Below the pieces are notes generated by a model. That model made no database searches and was not told where the DNA came from. It saw only the letters and a program-made list of their open reading frames with translations. A stretch of 64,000 nt of DNA from Bacteroidales bacterium (GTDB lineage Bacteria; Bacteroidota; Bacteroidia; Bacteroidales; Marinilabiliaceae), in NCBI GenBank assembly GCA_015061285.1, contig SUWW01000006.1, positions 124,001 through 188,000 of the forward strand, written 5' to 3'. Position numbers and translations under genes: made by a program. Numbering within the stretch: the first letter of the stretch is position 1; each line of letters opens with the position of its first letter. Positions 1-6,706 of the stretch are shown here, in pieces.

Positions 1-770
1 CCTTCAGGAGGACAGAAAGGAATACCGGCCTTAAGGTGACCACTTGGGTCGAGTCGTTTAGCACCTTCGGCTGTGAGTGAACCAGCGTTTTCGCCTGCTA
101 CGAGCACACGTGGGAAGATATCTAAGAGTTTCCAACCAAGTTTCTTAGGAGCGATGAGTTGATCGAATTTCTCAACCATCTTAGCATTGTAAGTTTTGGT
201 CTGTGGATCGACAGGAATCATACCCGAAGCATCGCCTACGCCGAGAACCTTTTCGCCAGTGAGTTGCCAGTGAATATAGCCAGCAAGGGTGGTTTGAAAC
301 TTGATGTCGCTCACATGCTTGTCGCCATCGAGGATGCACTGATAGAGGTGCGAGATGCTCCAACGCAGTGGAATGTTGTAGTTGAAAAGTTTCGAGAGTT
401 CTGCTGCCGCTTTACCCGTGTTGGTGTTGCGCCAAGTGCGGAAAGGCACCAGAATCTCATCTTTGTCGTTGAAAGCCATATAGCCATGCATCATGGCTGA
501 GATGCCGATAGCTGCAAGGTTCTCAATCTCAACGCCATATTGCTTTTGCACATCTTTACGCAGATCGGCATAGCAATCTTGCAATCCGTTCCAGATAGCA
601 TCGATGCTGTAGGTCCACAACCCATCAACGAGTTGGTTTTCCCAAGCGTGGCTACCTTGAGCAATAGGCTTATTCTCGCCGTCGATAAGTACGGCTTTTA
701 TACGCGTAGAGCCAAACTCAATACCGAGAATGGCTTTGCCTTGTTCTATTATTTGTTTAGCTGTTGACAT
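1..770 (-). CDS. araB: L-ribulokinase, FGGY kinase family (5' part, cut by window edge)
   Basis: FGGY-family carbohydrate kinase, expected to phosphorylate L-ribulose to L-ribulose-5-phosphate in the cytoplasm. The frame opens at an ATG (complement of 768-770) and stays open to the left edge, so only about 256 N-terminal residues are present. Residues ~14-30 hold the nucleotide-binding motif [26 protein letters not shown] and the RTWRN stretch further on are typical of the Bacteroidales members, which databases often label xylulose kinase. It is the last visible gene of an operon with a symporter, araD and araA, which supports ribulokinase over xylulokinase. The gap before it holds a GxxExxY gene. 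Confidence 0.85.
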   Translation of the reverse strand, partial: MSTAKQIIEQGKAILGIEFGSTRIKAVLIDGENKPIAQGSHAWENQLVDGLWTYSIDAIWNGLQDCYADLRKDVQKQYGVEIENLAAIGISAMMHGYMAFNDKDEILVPFRTWRNTNTGKAAAELSKLFNYNIPLRWSISHLYQCILDGDKHVSDIKFQTTLAGYIHWQLTGEKVLGVGDASGMIPVDPQTKTYNAKMVEKFDQLIAPKKLGWKLLDIFPRVLVAGENAGSLTAEGAKRLDPSGHLKAGIPFCPPE

Positions 771-774
771 TTAT

Positions 775-793
775 ATCACCGAATTAAACGAAT
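775..793. repeat. outer inverted-repeat arm, cassette 1
   Basis: ATCACCGAATTAAACGAAT lies just upstream of araB. It matches, in opposite orientation, the arm at 1307-1325 (17 of 19 positions) and, directly, the arm at 1275-1293. With the inner repeats it encloses the small gene at 862-1248. Confidence 0.6.
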
Positions 794-833
794 GAAACAA
801 ATTATATGCTTGAAGTTTTATTAGTAAAAAGCC

Positions 834-855
834 TTTTATAATTGAACGAATTATT
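834..855. repeat. inner inverted-repeat arm (left), cassette 1
   Basis: A 22-bp arm starting TTTTATAATTGAACG. It pairs with 1249-1270 with one mismatch. It ends 6 bp from the stop codon of the small gene at 862-1248. Confidence 0.7.
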
Positions 856-861
856 GCTGTG

Positions 862-1248
862 TTACCAACCTTGAATACGAACTAATCTCTGGACTTCTAA
901 CGACGGTTGACCGAAATTTGCCAATAATCCTAATTTAGAATTCGACATTTTCATGTAGTTAAGAGTTTGTGCTTTGAATTCTGGGCGCCAATTTTCTACA
1001 GCCTTTAGTTCTACGATGATTTTCCCATAACAAACAAAGTCTGCACGATATATCTTGCCTATTTCGAATCCCTTATACGAAATGTCAAATTCTTTTTCTC
1101 TTTCGAATGGAATGCCTTGTAATTTGAATTCTATTTCAAGTGCATCTTGATAGACAACTTCGAGGAATCCACAACCGAGTTCTTTATGGACAGACATCAT
1201 AGCACCTACGATTTTATATGCTTCGTCTTTATATATGAGTTCATCCAT
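862..1248 (-). CDS. GxxExxY family protein, copy 1
   Basis: A 128-residue protein of the GxxExxY family, named for the motif seen here as GCGFLEVVY (residues ~25-33). These small proteins are predicted to have a PD-(D/E)xK nuclease-like fold: ADFVCYG and IIVELKAV supply the acidic and E-x-K positions. Their biological role is unknown. The gene sits between araA and araB in the operon direction. It is bounded on both sides by a 22-bp inverted repeat whose right arm abuts the start codon. The start is an ATG at 1248. It looks like a guest in the operon rather than an arabinose gene (inference). Confidence 0.8.
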   Translation of the reverse strand: MDELIYKDEAYKIVGAMMSVHKELGCGFLEVVYQDALEIEFKLQGIPFEREKEFDISYKGFEIGKIYRADFVCYGKIIVELKAVENWRPEFKAQTLNYMKMSNSKLGLLANFGQPSLEVQRLVRIQGW

Positions 1249-1270
1249 AATAATTCGTTTAATTATAAAA
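1249..1270. repeat. inner inverted-repeat arm (right), cassette 1
   Basis: A 22-bp arm containing AATAATTCGTTTAATTAT. It is the complement of 834-855 with one mismatch and directly abuts the start codon of the GxxExxY gene. Confidence 0.7.
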
Positions 1271-1274
1271 AGAA

Positions 1275-1325
1275 ATCACCGAACCGAACTAATGCTCTTA
1301 GTTTCAATTAGTTCAATTCGGTGAT
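1275..1325. repeat. perfect-spaced hairpin between araA and cassette 1
   Basis: Two 19-nt arms (1275-1293 and 1307-1325) pair at 17 of 19 positions around a 13-nt loop. The hairpin lies just downstream of the araA stop and has no run of T, so it is not a typical terminator. It could act as an RNA processing or stabilising hairpin. The same sequence recurs at 775-793. Confidence 0.65.
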
Positions 1326-1335
1326 GTTATGATTG

Positions 1336-2871
1336 CTACTTCAATGCTTTATTCAGCATGTAGTACACCTCGTTGTTGCGGAGTGTCTGCTTGAAGTCGC
1401 TGATGTTGGTATTCTTGTTAATCTTAACATATTCGATACCAAGCATCTCGGCGAAGTCTTCCCAGTACTCTTCGGTGATGTCGTATGAGAATGCGCTGTG
1501 GTGTGTGCCACCTGCGAGAATCCATGCGCCTGCACCGATTTCGAATGTAGGTTGTGGAACCCAAAGTGCCGAAGCAACAGGGAGGTTTGGCATTGGTTTT
1601 GGCTTTATGCACTCAACCTCTTGCGAGATGAGGCGGAAGCGGTTGCCAAGATCAACAACGGTAGCTTTGATACCACGACCAACCTTTGAGGTGAATACGA
1701 GGCGAGCGGTCTGTTGTTTGCGGATACCAATGCCGAGGAAGTGAACTTCGAGAGTAGGTTTGTCGACTGCGATGAGCGGGCAAACTTCGAGCATGTGGCT
1801 TTGGAGGCATGAGCTGCGGTCGCCAGCAAAGTTGAGGGTGTAGTCCTCGAGGAATGAACAGCCTGTTGGCAAACCTTGTGAGATGACCCACAATGTGCGG
1901 TAGAGGCAAGCGGTCTTCCAGTCACCCTCGGCACCGAAACCGATACCTTCGGCCATCAAACGCTGTGAAGCGAGACCTGGAATTTGGTCGAAACCAACGA
2001 AGTTAGGATCGTTGATGTCGGCGTCGCCAAGGTCATCGAAGTTGGTGGTGAATGCAGTTGCGTTCTCGTCTTTCAACACGCGGCGGAGAGCGATTTCTGC
2101 CTTAGCTGCATTCTTAACCTTCTCCCAATAAACCTTTTCGCCACTCTCGTCAATCTTGATGGTATACGACTTTTTGTATTCTTCAACAAGTGCGTCAGCT
2201 TCTGCATCGGTAACCTTCTTGAAGTATTCCATCAATGACGATACTGGGTAGTAGTCAACGTGGTAGCCAAGACGTTGCTCGAATTCTACGCGGTCGCCAT
2301 CGGTAACGGCAACGTTGTTCATATTCATACCGAACATCAAGCAACGAACGTTGTGAGCATCAGCCACACCAGCTGCTACGCGAGCCCAAACAGCGATTTG
2401 CTTCTGAGCTGCCTCGTCTTTCCAGTAACCGCAAACAACTTTGCGAGCTACGCGCATACGAGTGCAGATGTGACCAAACTCAATATCGCCATGAGCCGAT
2501 TGGTTGAGGTTCATGAAGTCCATATCCATAGTAGCCCAAGGAATTTCGGCATTGTATTGAGTGTGAAAGTGGAGCAAAGGTTTCTCGAGAGCCTGAAGAC
2601 CTTTTATCCACATCTTAGCAGGCGAGAAGGTGTGCATCCAAGTGATGATACCAGCGCACTTAGCATCATTGTTGGCAGCCTTCATAACATCTTCAACCTC
2701 TTTTGAAGAGTTTGCTGTACCTTTATAAACAATCTTAACAGGAATGTTACCGCTCTTATTCAAGCCGTCAACCATTTCCTTTGAGTGAGCATCAACGGCA
2801 ACAACAGCGTCGCCACCATAAAGAAGTTGGGCACCAGTGACCCACCAGATTTCTAAATTCTCGAAAGCCAT
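1336..2871 (-). CDS. araA: L-arabinose isomerase
   Basis: Converts L-arabinose to L-ribulose in the cytoplasm; usually a Mn2+-dependent hexamer. I chose the start at 2871 (MAFENLEIWWVTG), which gives 511 residues, the family length. An open extension of 15 codons upstream has no family match. Conserved active-site blocks are visible: GAEGDWKT (~residue 310, catalytic Glu), SFLEDYTLNF (second Glu), SHMLEVCP and GTHHSAFSYD (metal-binding His). It is flanked in the operon by araD upstream and araB downstream, with a GxxExxY gene in each gap. Confidence 0.96.
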   Translation of the reverse strand: MAFENLEIWWVTGAQLLYGGDAVVAVDAHSKEMVDGLNKSGNIPVKIVYKGTANSSKEVEDVMKAANNDAKCAGIITWMHTFSPAKMWIKGLQALEKPLLHFHTQYNAEIPWATMDMDFMNLNQSAHGDIEFGHICTRMRVARKVVCGYWKDEAAQKQIAVWARVAAGVADAHNVRCLMFGMNMNNVAVTDGDRVEFEQRLGYHVDYYPVSSLMEYFKKVTDAEADALVEEYKKSYTIKIDESGEKVYWEKVKNAAKAEIALRRVLKDENATAFTTNFDDLGDADINDPNFVGFDQIPGLASQRLMAEGIGFGAEGDWKTACLYRTLWVISQGLPTGCSFLEDYTLNFAGDRSSCLQSHMLEVCPLIAVDKPTLEVHFLGIGIRKQQTARLVFTSKVGRGIKATVVDLGNRFRLISQEVECIKPKPMPNLPVASALWVPQPTFEIGAGAWILAGGTHHSAFSYDITEEYWEDFAEMLGIEYVKINKNTNISDFKQTLRNNEVYYMLNKALK

Positions 2872-2951
2872 AATCAAAATATTATTTATTGTTTCTTTTG
2901 TTATAATAATTAGCATTAATATCTATTCACAAATCGGGATAAATTCAATCC

Positions 2952-2968
2952 ACTAATTATGATAAATG
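2952..2968. repeat. inverted-repeat arm (left), cassette 2
   Basis: CACTAATTATGATAAAT matches the complement of 3463-3479 at 16 of 17 positions. It lies 13 bp beyond the stop of the second GxxExxY gene. The similarity continues imperfectly outward on both sides. Confidence 0.6.
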
Positions 2969-2981
2969 TGCAATGTATACT

Positions 2982-3413
2982 TTAGTCTGTTATGTATGAT
3001 TTGTAGTTATCATGCGTTAACAGCACAAAACTATCATCGTCTGGTTGATATAGATAACGTTCCGAGTGTAGATTTATTTCTCCAAAATTGATGAGCAATC
3101 CCATGTGAACCTTAGCAATACGCATATAGTTTAGTAGTTGGGCTCTATGTTCTGAACAAATTTCTTCAACCGATTTGAATTCTATTATAATACCATTATA
3201 GTAGAAATCAGCATAATAAATCTTTTGAAGTTCTACACCCTTATACGTTAGTTGTAACTTTTTTTCGCGTTCAATATCAAGTCCTCGCAACTTAGCTTCA
3301 ATTGCATAAGCCTCTTGGTAGATTTGTTCTGCCATGCCACGACCAAGGTTGTTGTGTATCTCCATTGCGATGCCAATAACATCATACATGTCCATATACT
3401 CTTGCTTAGTCAT
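2982..3413 (-). CDS. GxxExxY family protein, copy 2
   Basis: A 143-residue second member of the GxxExxY family (GRGMAEQIY at residues ~24-32), only distantly similar to copy 1 at 862-1248. It keeps the predicted nuclease-like core: YYADFYYNG and IIIEFKSVEE carry the Asp and E-x-K positions. It has about 20 extra residues at the C-terminus. It lies between araD and araA on the operon strand, bounded by inverted repeats at 2952-2968 and 3463-3479. The divergence from copy 1 argues for separate insertion rather than local duplication (inference). Function unknown. Confidence 0.78.
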   Translation of the reverse strand: MTKQEYMDMYDVIGIAMEIHNNLGRGMAEQIYQEAYAIEAKLRGLDIEREKKLQLTYKGVELQKIYYADFYYNGIIIEFKSVEEICSEHRAQLLNYMRIAKVHMGLLINFGEINLHSERYLYQPDDDSFVLLTHDNYKSYITD

Positions 3414-3462
3414 GACATACGTTTATAAGACTTGCAGAACAATCAGGTTAATTATTGAGTCT

Positions 3463-3479
3463 ATTTATCTTAATTAGTG
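3463..3479. repeat. inverted-repeat arm (right), cassette 2
   Basis: ATTTATCTTAATTAGTG is the partner of 2952-2968. The AATTAGTGAAA part is repeated once more about 23 bp further on, just before the araD stop codon. Confidence 0.6.
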
Positions 3480-3515
3480 AAATTGATTTTTCTCAATTAG
3501 TGAAAAATGAGCAAA

Positions 3516-4223
3516 TCAATTTTTCTTTTTCTGTCCGTAATATGCATTTGGACCATGCTTGCGCATATAGTGCTTTTCTACGAGTAGCGGGTTCATCGTA
3601 GTGTTCGGATTGACCGAGAACGATACGAACGCCATCTTAGCGCACTGCTCCATTACTTTAGCGTTGTACACGGCATTGTCGGGCGAAGTGCCCCACGAGA
3701 ACGGACCATGATTCTTAACCAAAACGGCAGGAGTGTGGTCGGGGTTGATCTTGCGGATATTCAAAATTTCGTCCACAATCACATTGCCTGTTTCGAGTTC
3801 GTACTGACCCTTCACCTCTTTCTCCGTCATGTCGCGAGTGCAAGGAATGTCTTTGTAGAAGTAGTCGGCGTGCGTAGTACCAATGTTAGGTATGTCGCGA
3901 CCAGCTTGAGCAAAGGCAGTTGCGTATGTAGAGTGAGTATGAACTACACCCTGAATGTTAGGGAAAGCCTTGTAGAGTACGAGATGCGTAGGCGTGTCGC
4001 TCGATGGGTTGAGGTCGCCTTCAACCACTTTGCCCGTTTCGAGGTCGACTACCACCATATCTTCAACCTTCATCGAGTCGTAGTCGACGCCACTTGGCTT
4101 AATAACTACGAGCCCCTTTTCGCGGTCGATACCACTGACGTTGCCCCATGTGAAGATTACCAATCCTTGCTTAACAAGGTCGAGATTGGCTTTGAATACT
4201 TTTTGTTTTAGATCTTCTAACAT
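3516..4223 (-). CDS. araD: L-ribulose-5-phosphate 4-epimerase
   Basis: A Zn2+-dependent class II aldolase-fold epimerase that turns L-ribulose-5-phosphate into D-xylulose-5-phosphate, feeding the pentose phosphate pathway. It has 235 residues, the normal length. Visible motifs: [10 protein letters not shown] (substrate loop, residues ~24-33), [23 protein letters not shown] (zinc His pair, ~95), TTHADYF and KNHGPFSWG (third His region). The ATG at 4223 follows a short gap after the four-helix-bundle gene. It belongs to the arabinose operon. Confidence 0.95.
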   Translation of the reverse strand: MLEDLKQKVFKANLDLVKQGLVIFTWGNVSGIDREKGLVVIKPSGVDYDSMKVEDMVVVDLETGKVVEGDLNPSSDTPTHLVLYKAFPNIQGVVHTHSTYATAFAQAGRDIPNIGTTHADYFYKDIPCTRDMTEKEVKGQYELETGNVIVDEILNIRKINPDHTPAVLVKNHGPFSWGTSPDNAVYNAKVMEQCAKMAFVSFSVNPNTTMNPLLVEKHYMRKHGPNAYYGQKKKN

Positions 4224-4230
4224 TTCTATA

Positions 4231-4260
4231 ATTACGAGTTATGAATTACGAGTTACGAGT
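4231..4260. repeat. AATTACGAGTT-type repeat (left arm, cassette 3)
   Basis: Three imperfect units of (A)ATTACGAGTT in a row. The 12-mer GAATTACGAGTT at 4243-4254 is the exact complement of 4636-4647. The repeat encodes the last residues (RNS and stop) of the four-helix-bundle gene. The same repeat family reappears at about 54297-54325. Confidence 0.65.
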
Positions 4261-4620
4261 TTCTACTTCCAACGAACTCTTTACTGACTTTATTATTGAG
4301 GTTAGAATTTTTTGCAATTCAATGCAATCGTCATTCATCGATTGGTATTGCTCTACTGATATGTAATCTGTTTTTTGCAGTAGCTCTAACCAGTATAAAG
4401 TCTCTTCTCCTTCTTTTCTCGCGATAGATAGTTTATGTACGAAATCACTTTCCGATTCAGCTCGAGATGTTTCTGCAGTATTTGCACCGATAGAAGTGCC
4501 CGAGCGAAAAATCTGTTTGCTCATAACGAACTCGTTCTTTTCGCATAAATACTTATATAAGTTAACTATGCGAATAGAAAACTTCAGCGATTTATCCTTT
4601 ATGATGCTACTTTCTCGCAA
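4246..4620 (-). CDS. four-helix-bundle protein, 23S rRNA intervening-sequence (IVP) type
   Basis: A 124-residue member of the four-helix-bundle family first known as ORFs inside 23S rRNA intervening sequences. Typical family text is visible: SIIKDKS near the start, IVNLYKYL, SKQIFRSGTSIGANTAE (~35-51), DFVHKLSIARKEGEETLYWLELL (shown here only in part by position, ~61-83), then a helix ending LTSIIKS. The start is a TTG at 4620, chosen because family members begin M-x-x-x-I-I-K-D-K-S and no in-frame ATG lies upstream. It sits between the symporter and araD, bounded by an AATTACGAGTT inverted repeat. The C-terminal residues come from that repeat. Confidence 0.78.
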   Translation of the reverse strand: MRESSIIKDKSLKFSIRIVNLYKYLCEKNEFVMSKQIFRSGTSIGANTAETSRAESESDFVHKLSIARKEGEETLYWLELLQKTDYISVEQYQSMNDDCIELQKILTSIIKSVKSSLEVETRNS

Positions 4621-4635
4621 TGTCTTGGAATTAGG

Positions 4636-4652
4636 AACTCGTAATTCGTAAT
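4636..4652. repeat. AATTACGAGTT-type repeat (right arm, cassette 3)
   Basis: AACTCGTAATTCGTAATT lies directly upstream of the four-helix-bundle gene and immediately downstream of the symporter stop. It is complementary to the repeat at 4231-4260. Confidence 0.65.
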
Positions 4653-4659
4653 TAGATTT

Positions 4660-6405
4660 TTACCAAAAATAGCAGTAGAATGCAGCGCAAAGGCCGATAA
4701 CTACAATAGTACCAATAACATCGAATGCACCCCAGCTTTCGCGAATGCTCTTCTTGAAGTCGGACGAGAAGGTGATGGCGTCAACTTGCTCTTTCGATGG
4801 TGCAGGAGTGAAGTAGCTCACTACAACCATTAGTGCTACGATGAAGACGAGTAACCAGCATTCAAATATGAGCCAGTTAGTCTGCCAGAACCATGCTGTG
4901 GCGTCCCAAAATGCGCCGTCCATCGTTGCATGACCTGAGTCGGTTACTACATTGGTTACCAAACGAAGCATACCTATCAAGAAACCACCTATCAAGCCCC
5001 ATTCGCCTGCCTTTGGAGTGATTTTCTTTGAGAATATACCGAGTGTAAATACAGCTACCATAGCTGGTGCTATAAGCGATTGAATATCTTGTAGATATGA
5101 GTATAGGTTGCCCATGTTCATCATGATAGGCATCCATGCTAAGCCGAGAAGCACAACAACTACTGTTGCCATACGACCTACGAATACGTAGTGCTCTTCG
5201 GTCTTGCCTTTCTTCATTGGCTTGTAGAAGTCTTCGGTGAAGAGAGTTGCGCAACTATTGAAGAATGCAGCGAGCGATGCTACAAGAGCGCAAACGAAAC
5301 CGATTGTAACAATGCCTTTGATGCCCGCAGGCAAGATGTTTTTCACCATCATAGCGAAAGCACCATCGGTCGATTCATGGTCGGTTATGTCCATTACTAT
5401 GCCACTACCTTCTTTCAGCGAGAGTGCGTAGGCTATCATACCTGGAATGAGGAACATGAAGCAAGGCAAGATCTTGAAGAAGCCTGCTGCAATAGTACCA
5501 CGACGTGCACGAGCCATAACTACTTTGTTGTCTTCGCCCGGAACCTGACCAAGTACACGCTGTACGATGTGTTGGTCGGTACACCAATACCAAAAACCTA
5601 TTATCGAAGCACCAAGGAATACAACGTAGCCCGGGAATTGTGGATACATTGGGTCGGCGGGGTCGGTATGGAACATGTGAGTTGTGCCAAAACCATCGTG
5701 AGCAGCATCGCAAACAGATTTCATAGCGGCCCAACCATCAACAATGCTTCCGTTGCCCAAAGCCGACAAACCAAGGAATAGCACAAGGAACGAACCAATG
5801 ATAAGAATTGGAGTTTGAATGGTTGAAAGCGTCATAACACCCTTCATACCACCAAAAACGGTAAATACTGCTGTTATGGCAATAAGGCCAATAGCACCAT
5901 ACCAGAAAGGAATATCCAATAAGTATTTGAAGAAAATACCACCAGTGAAAGCGGTTACCGATACCTTAGTTAATACGTATGCAACCAAAGTGATGATTGA
6001 CAACCACGAGCCCGTGCGCTGTGTATAGCGGAACTTGAGGAAGTCGGGCATGGTGATAATCTTACCCATTTTGTTGATGAGAAGTTGGTAGAATGGTACA
6101 AATAACCAACCGAGGATAAGTATCATCCAACCTTGCATCTCCCAGTGTGCCATGCCGACGCCATCTTTTGCACCTGTGCCAGCTAAGCCAACTAAGTGTT
6201 CCGAACCAATGTTGGCAGCAAATATTGCCATGCCGATTACATACCAAGGTTCACCTTTGCCAAAAAGATAGGCTGAAGAATCTTCGCCCTTTTGGGCTTT
6301 TTTGTCTTTCCAAATGGCATACCATACTGCAGCTATCACGCCGATAAGACCCACGACGAGTACTGCCCAGTCGAGCCAAATAAATTCATTCGAAGACCAG
6401 TTCAT
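4660..6405 (-). CDS. sodium:solute symporter (SSS family), probable L-arabinose importer
   Basis: A 581-residue inner-membrane Na+-coupled sugar symporter of the SSS family. The first helix is WAVLVVGLIGVIAAVWYAIW, and about 13-14 hydrophobic segments follow. IFAANIGSEHLVGLAGTGA (~60-78) is the conserved sodium/substrate motif of the SGLT-like branch. Arabinose specificity is inferred from position as the first gene of the ara operon; the sequence alone would also fit galactose or glucose transport. A promoter-like box lies about 100 bp upstream. The start is an ATG at 6405. Confidence 0.88.
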   Translation of the reverse strand: MNWSSNEFIWLDWAVLVVGLIGVIAAVWYAIWKDKKAQKGEDSSAYLFGKGEPWYVIGMAIFAANIGSEHLVGLAGTGAKDGVGMAHWEMQGWMILILGWLFVPFYQLLINKMGKIITMPDFLKFRYTQRTGSWLSIITLVAYVLTKVSVTAFTGGIFFKYLLDIPFWYGAIGLIAITAVFTVFGGMKGVMTLSTIQTPILIIGSFLVLFLGLSALGNGSIVDGWAAMKSVCDAAHDGFGTTHMFHTDPADPMYPQFPGYVVFLGASIIGFWYWCTDQHIVQRVLGQVPGEDNKVVMARARRGTIAAGFFKILPCFMFLIPGMIAYALSLKEGSGIVMDITDHESTDGAFAMMVKNILPAGIKGIVTIGFVCALVASLAAFFNSCATLFTEDFYKPMKKGKTEEHYVFVGRMATVVVVLLGLAWMPIMMNMGNLYSYLQDIQSLIAPAMVAVFTLGIFSKKITPKAGEWGLIGGFLIGMLRLVTNVVTDSGHATMDGAFWDATAWFWQTNWLIFECWLLVFIVALMVVVSYFTPAPSKEQVDAITFSSDFKKSIRESWGAFDVIGTIVVIGLCAAFYCYFW

Positions 6406-6506
6406 TTTTTAGAGTAATTATTTGATAATAATAAAGATAATTAAGCAGTTAGAGTAGTAGCGAATATTAACCAAAACTTGCTGCCTGTTACAATTCTTAA
6501 CATTGA

Positions 6507-6514
6507 CAAATATA
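6507..6514 (-). promoter_or_regulatory. Bacteroidales -7 box, ara operon promoter
   Basis: TATATTTG on the minus strand fits the TAnnTTTG -7 consensus, about 100 bp upstream of the symporter start. The -33 TTTG is not clear at the usual 19-bp spacing. Confidence 0.4.
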
Positions 6515-6666
6515 CACCTTGGGGCATTATTTAGTGGAAAAAAAGTTTGTTTATAGAGGAAAATAATCCAATGTGTGAAGTTCTGTTATGCATATATGTA
6601 ATTAGCCATTTTTAGTCTAAATAGTAAAAAATCAATGCTTTCATGCATGTGCAAATACATAAATAT

Positions 6667-6674
6667 TAATTTTG
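6667..6674 (+). promoter_or_regulatory. Bacteroidales -7 box, TonB receptor promoter
   Basis: TAATTTTG fits TAnnTTTG and lies 33 bp upstream of the ATG at 6707. No good -33 box is seen. Confidence 0.4.
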
Positions 6675-6706
6675 TGTGTTGAACCTAATCAATAATTAAC
6701 TCTAAT

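Larger units (their letters stand above)
6406..6706. other. divergent intergenic region: ara operon / TonB receptor
   Basis: A 301-bp AT-rich region between divergently transcribed genes. It holds promoter-like boxes in both directions (6507-6514 on minus, 6667-6674 on plus). No ORF is credible. It is the place to look for a site for an arabinose regulator of the AraR/NrtR type known in Bacteroides, but I see no clear palindrome. Confidence 0.5.

Noticed and set aside
5191-5781. 196-codon open frame antisense to the symporter
   Set aside because: Shadow frame of the membrane protein gene; Cys/His/Thr-rich text without domain character.
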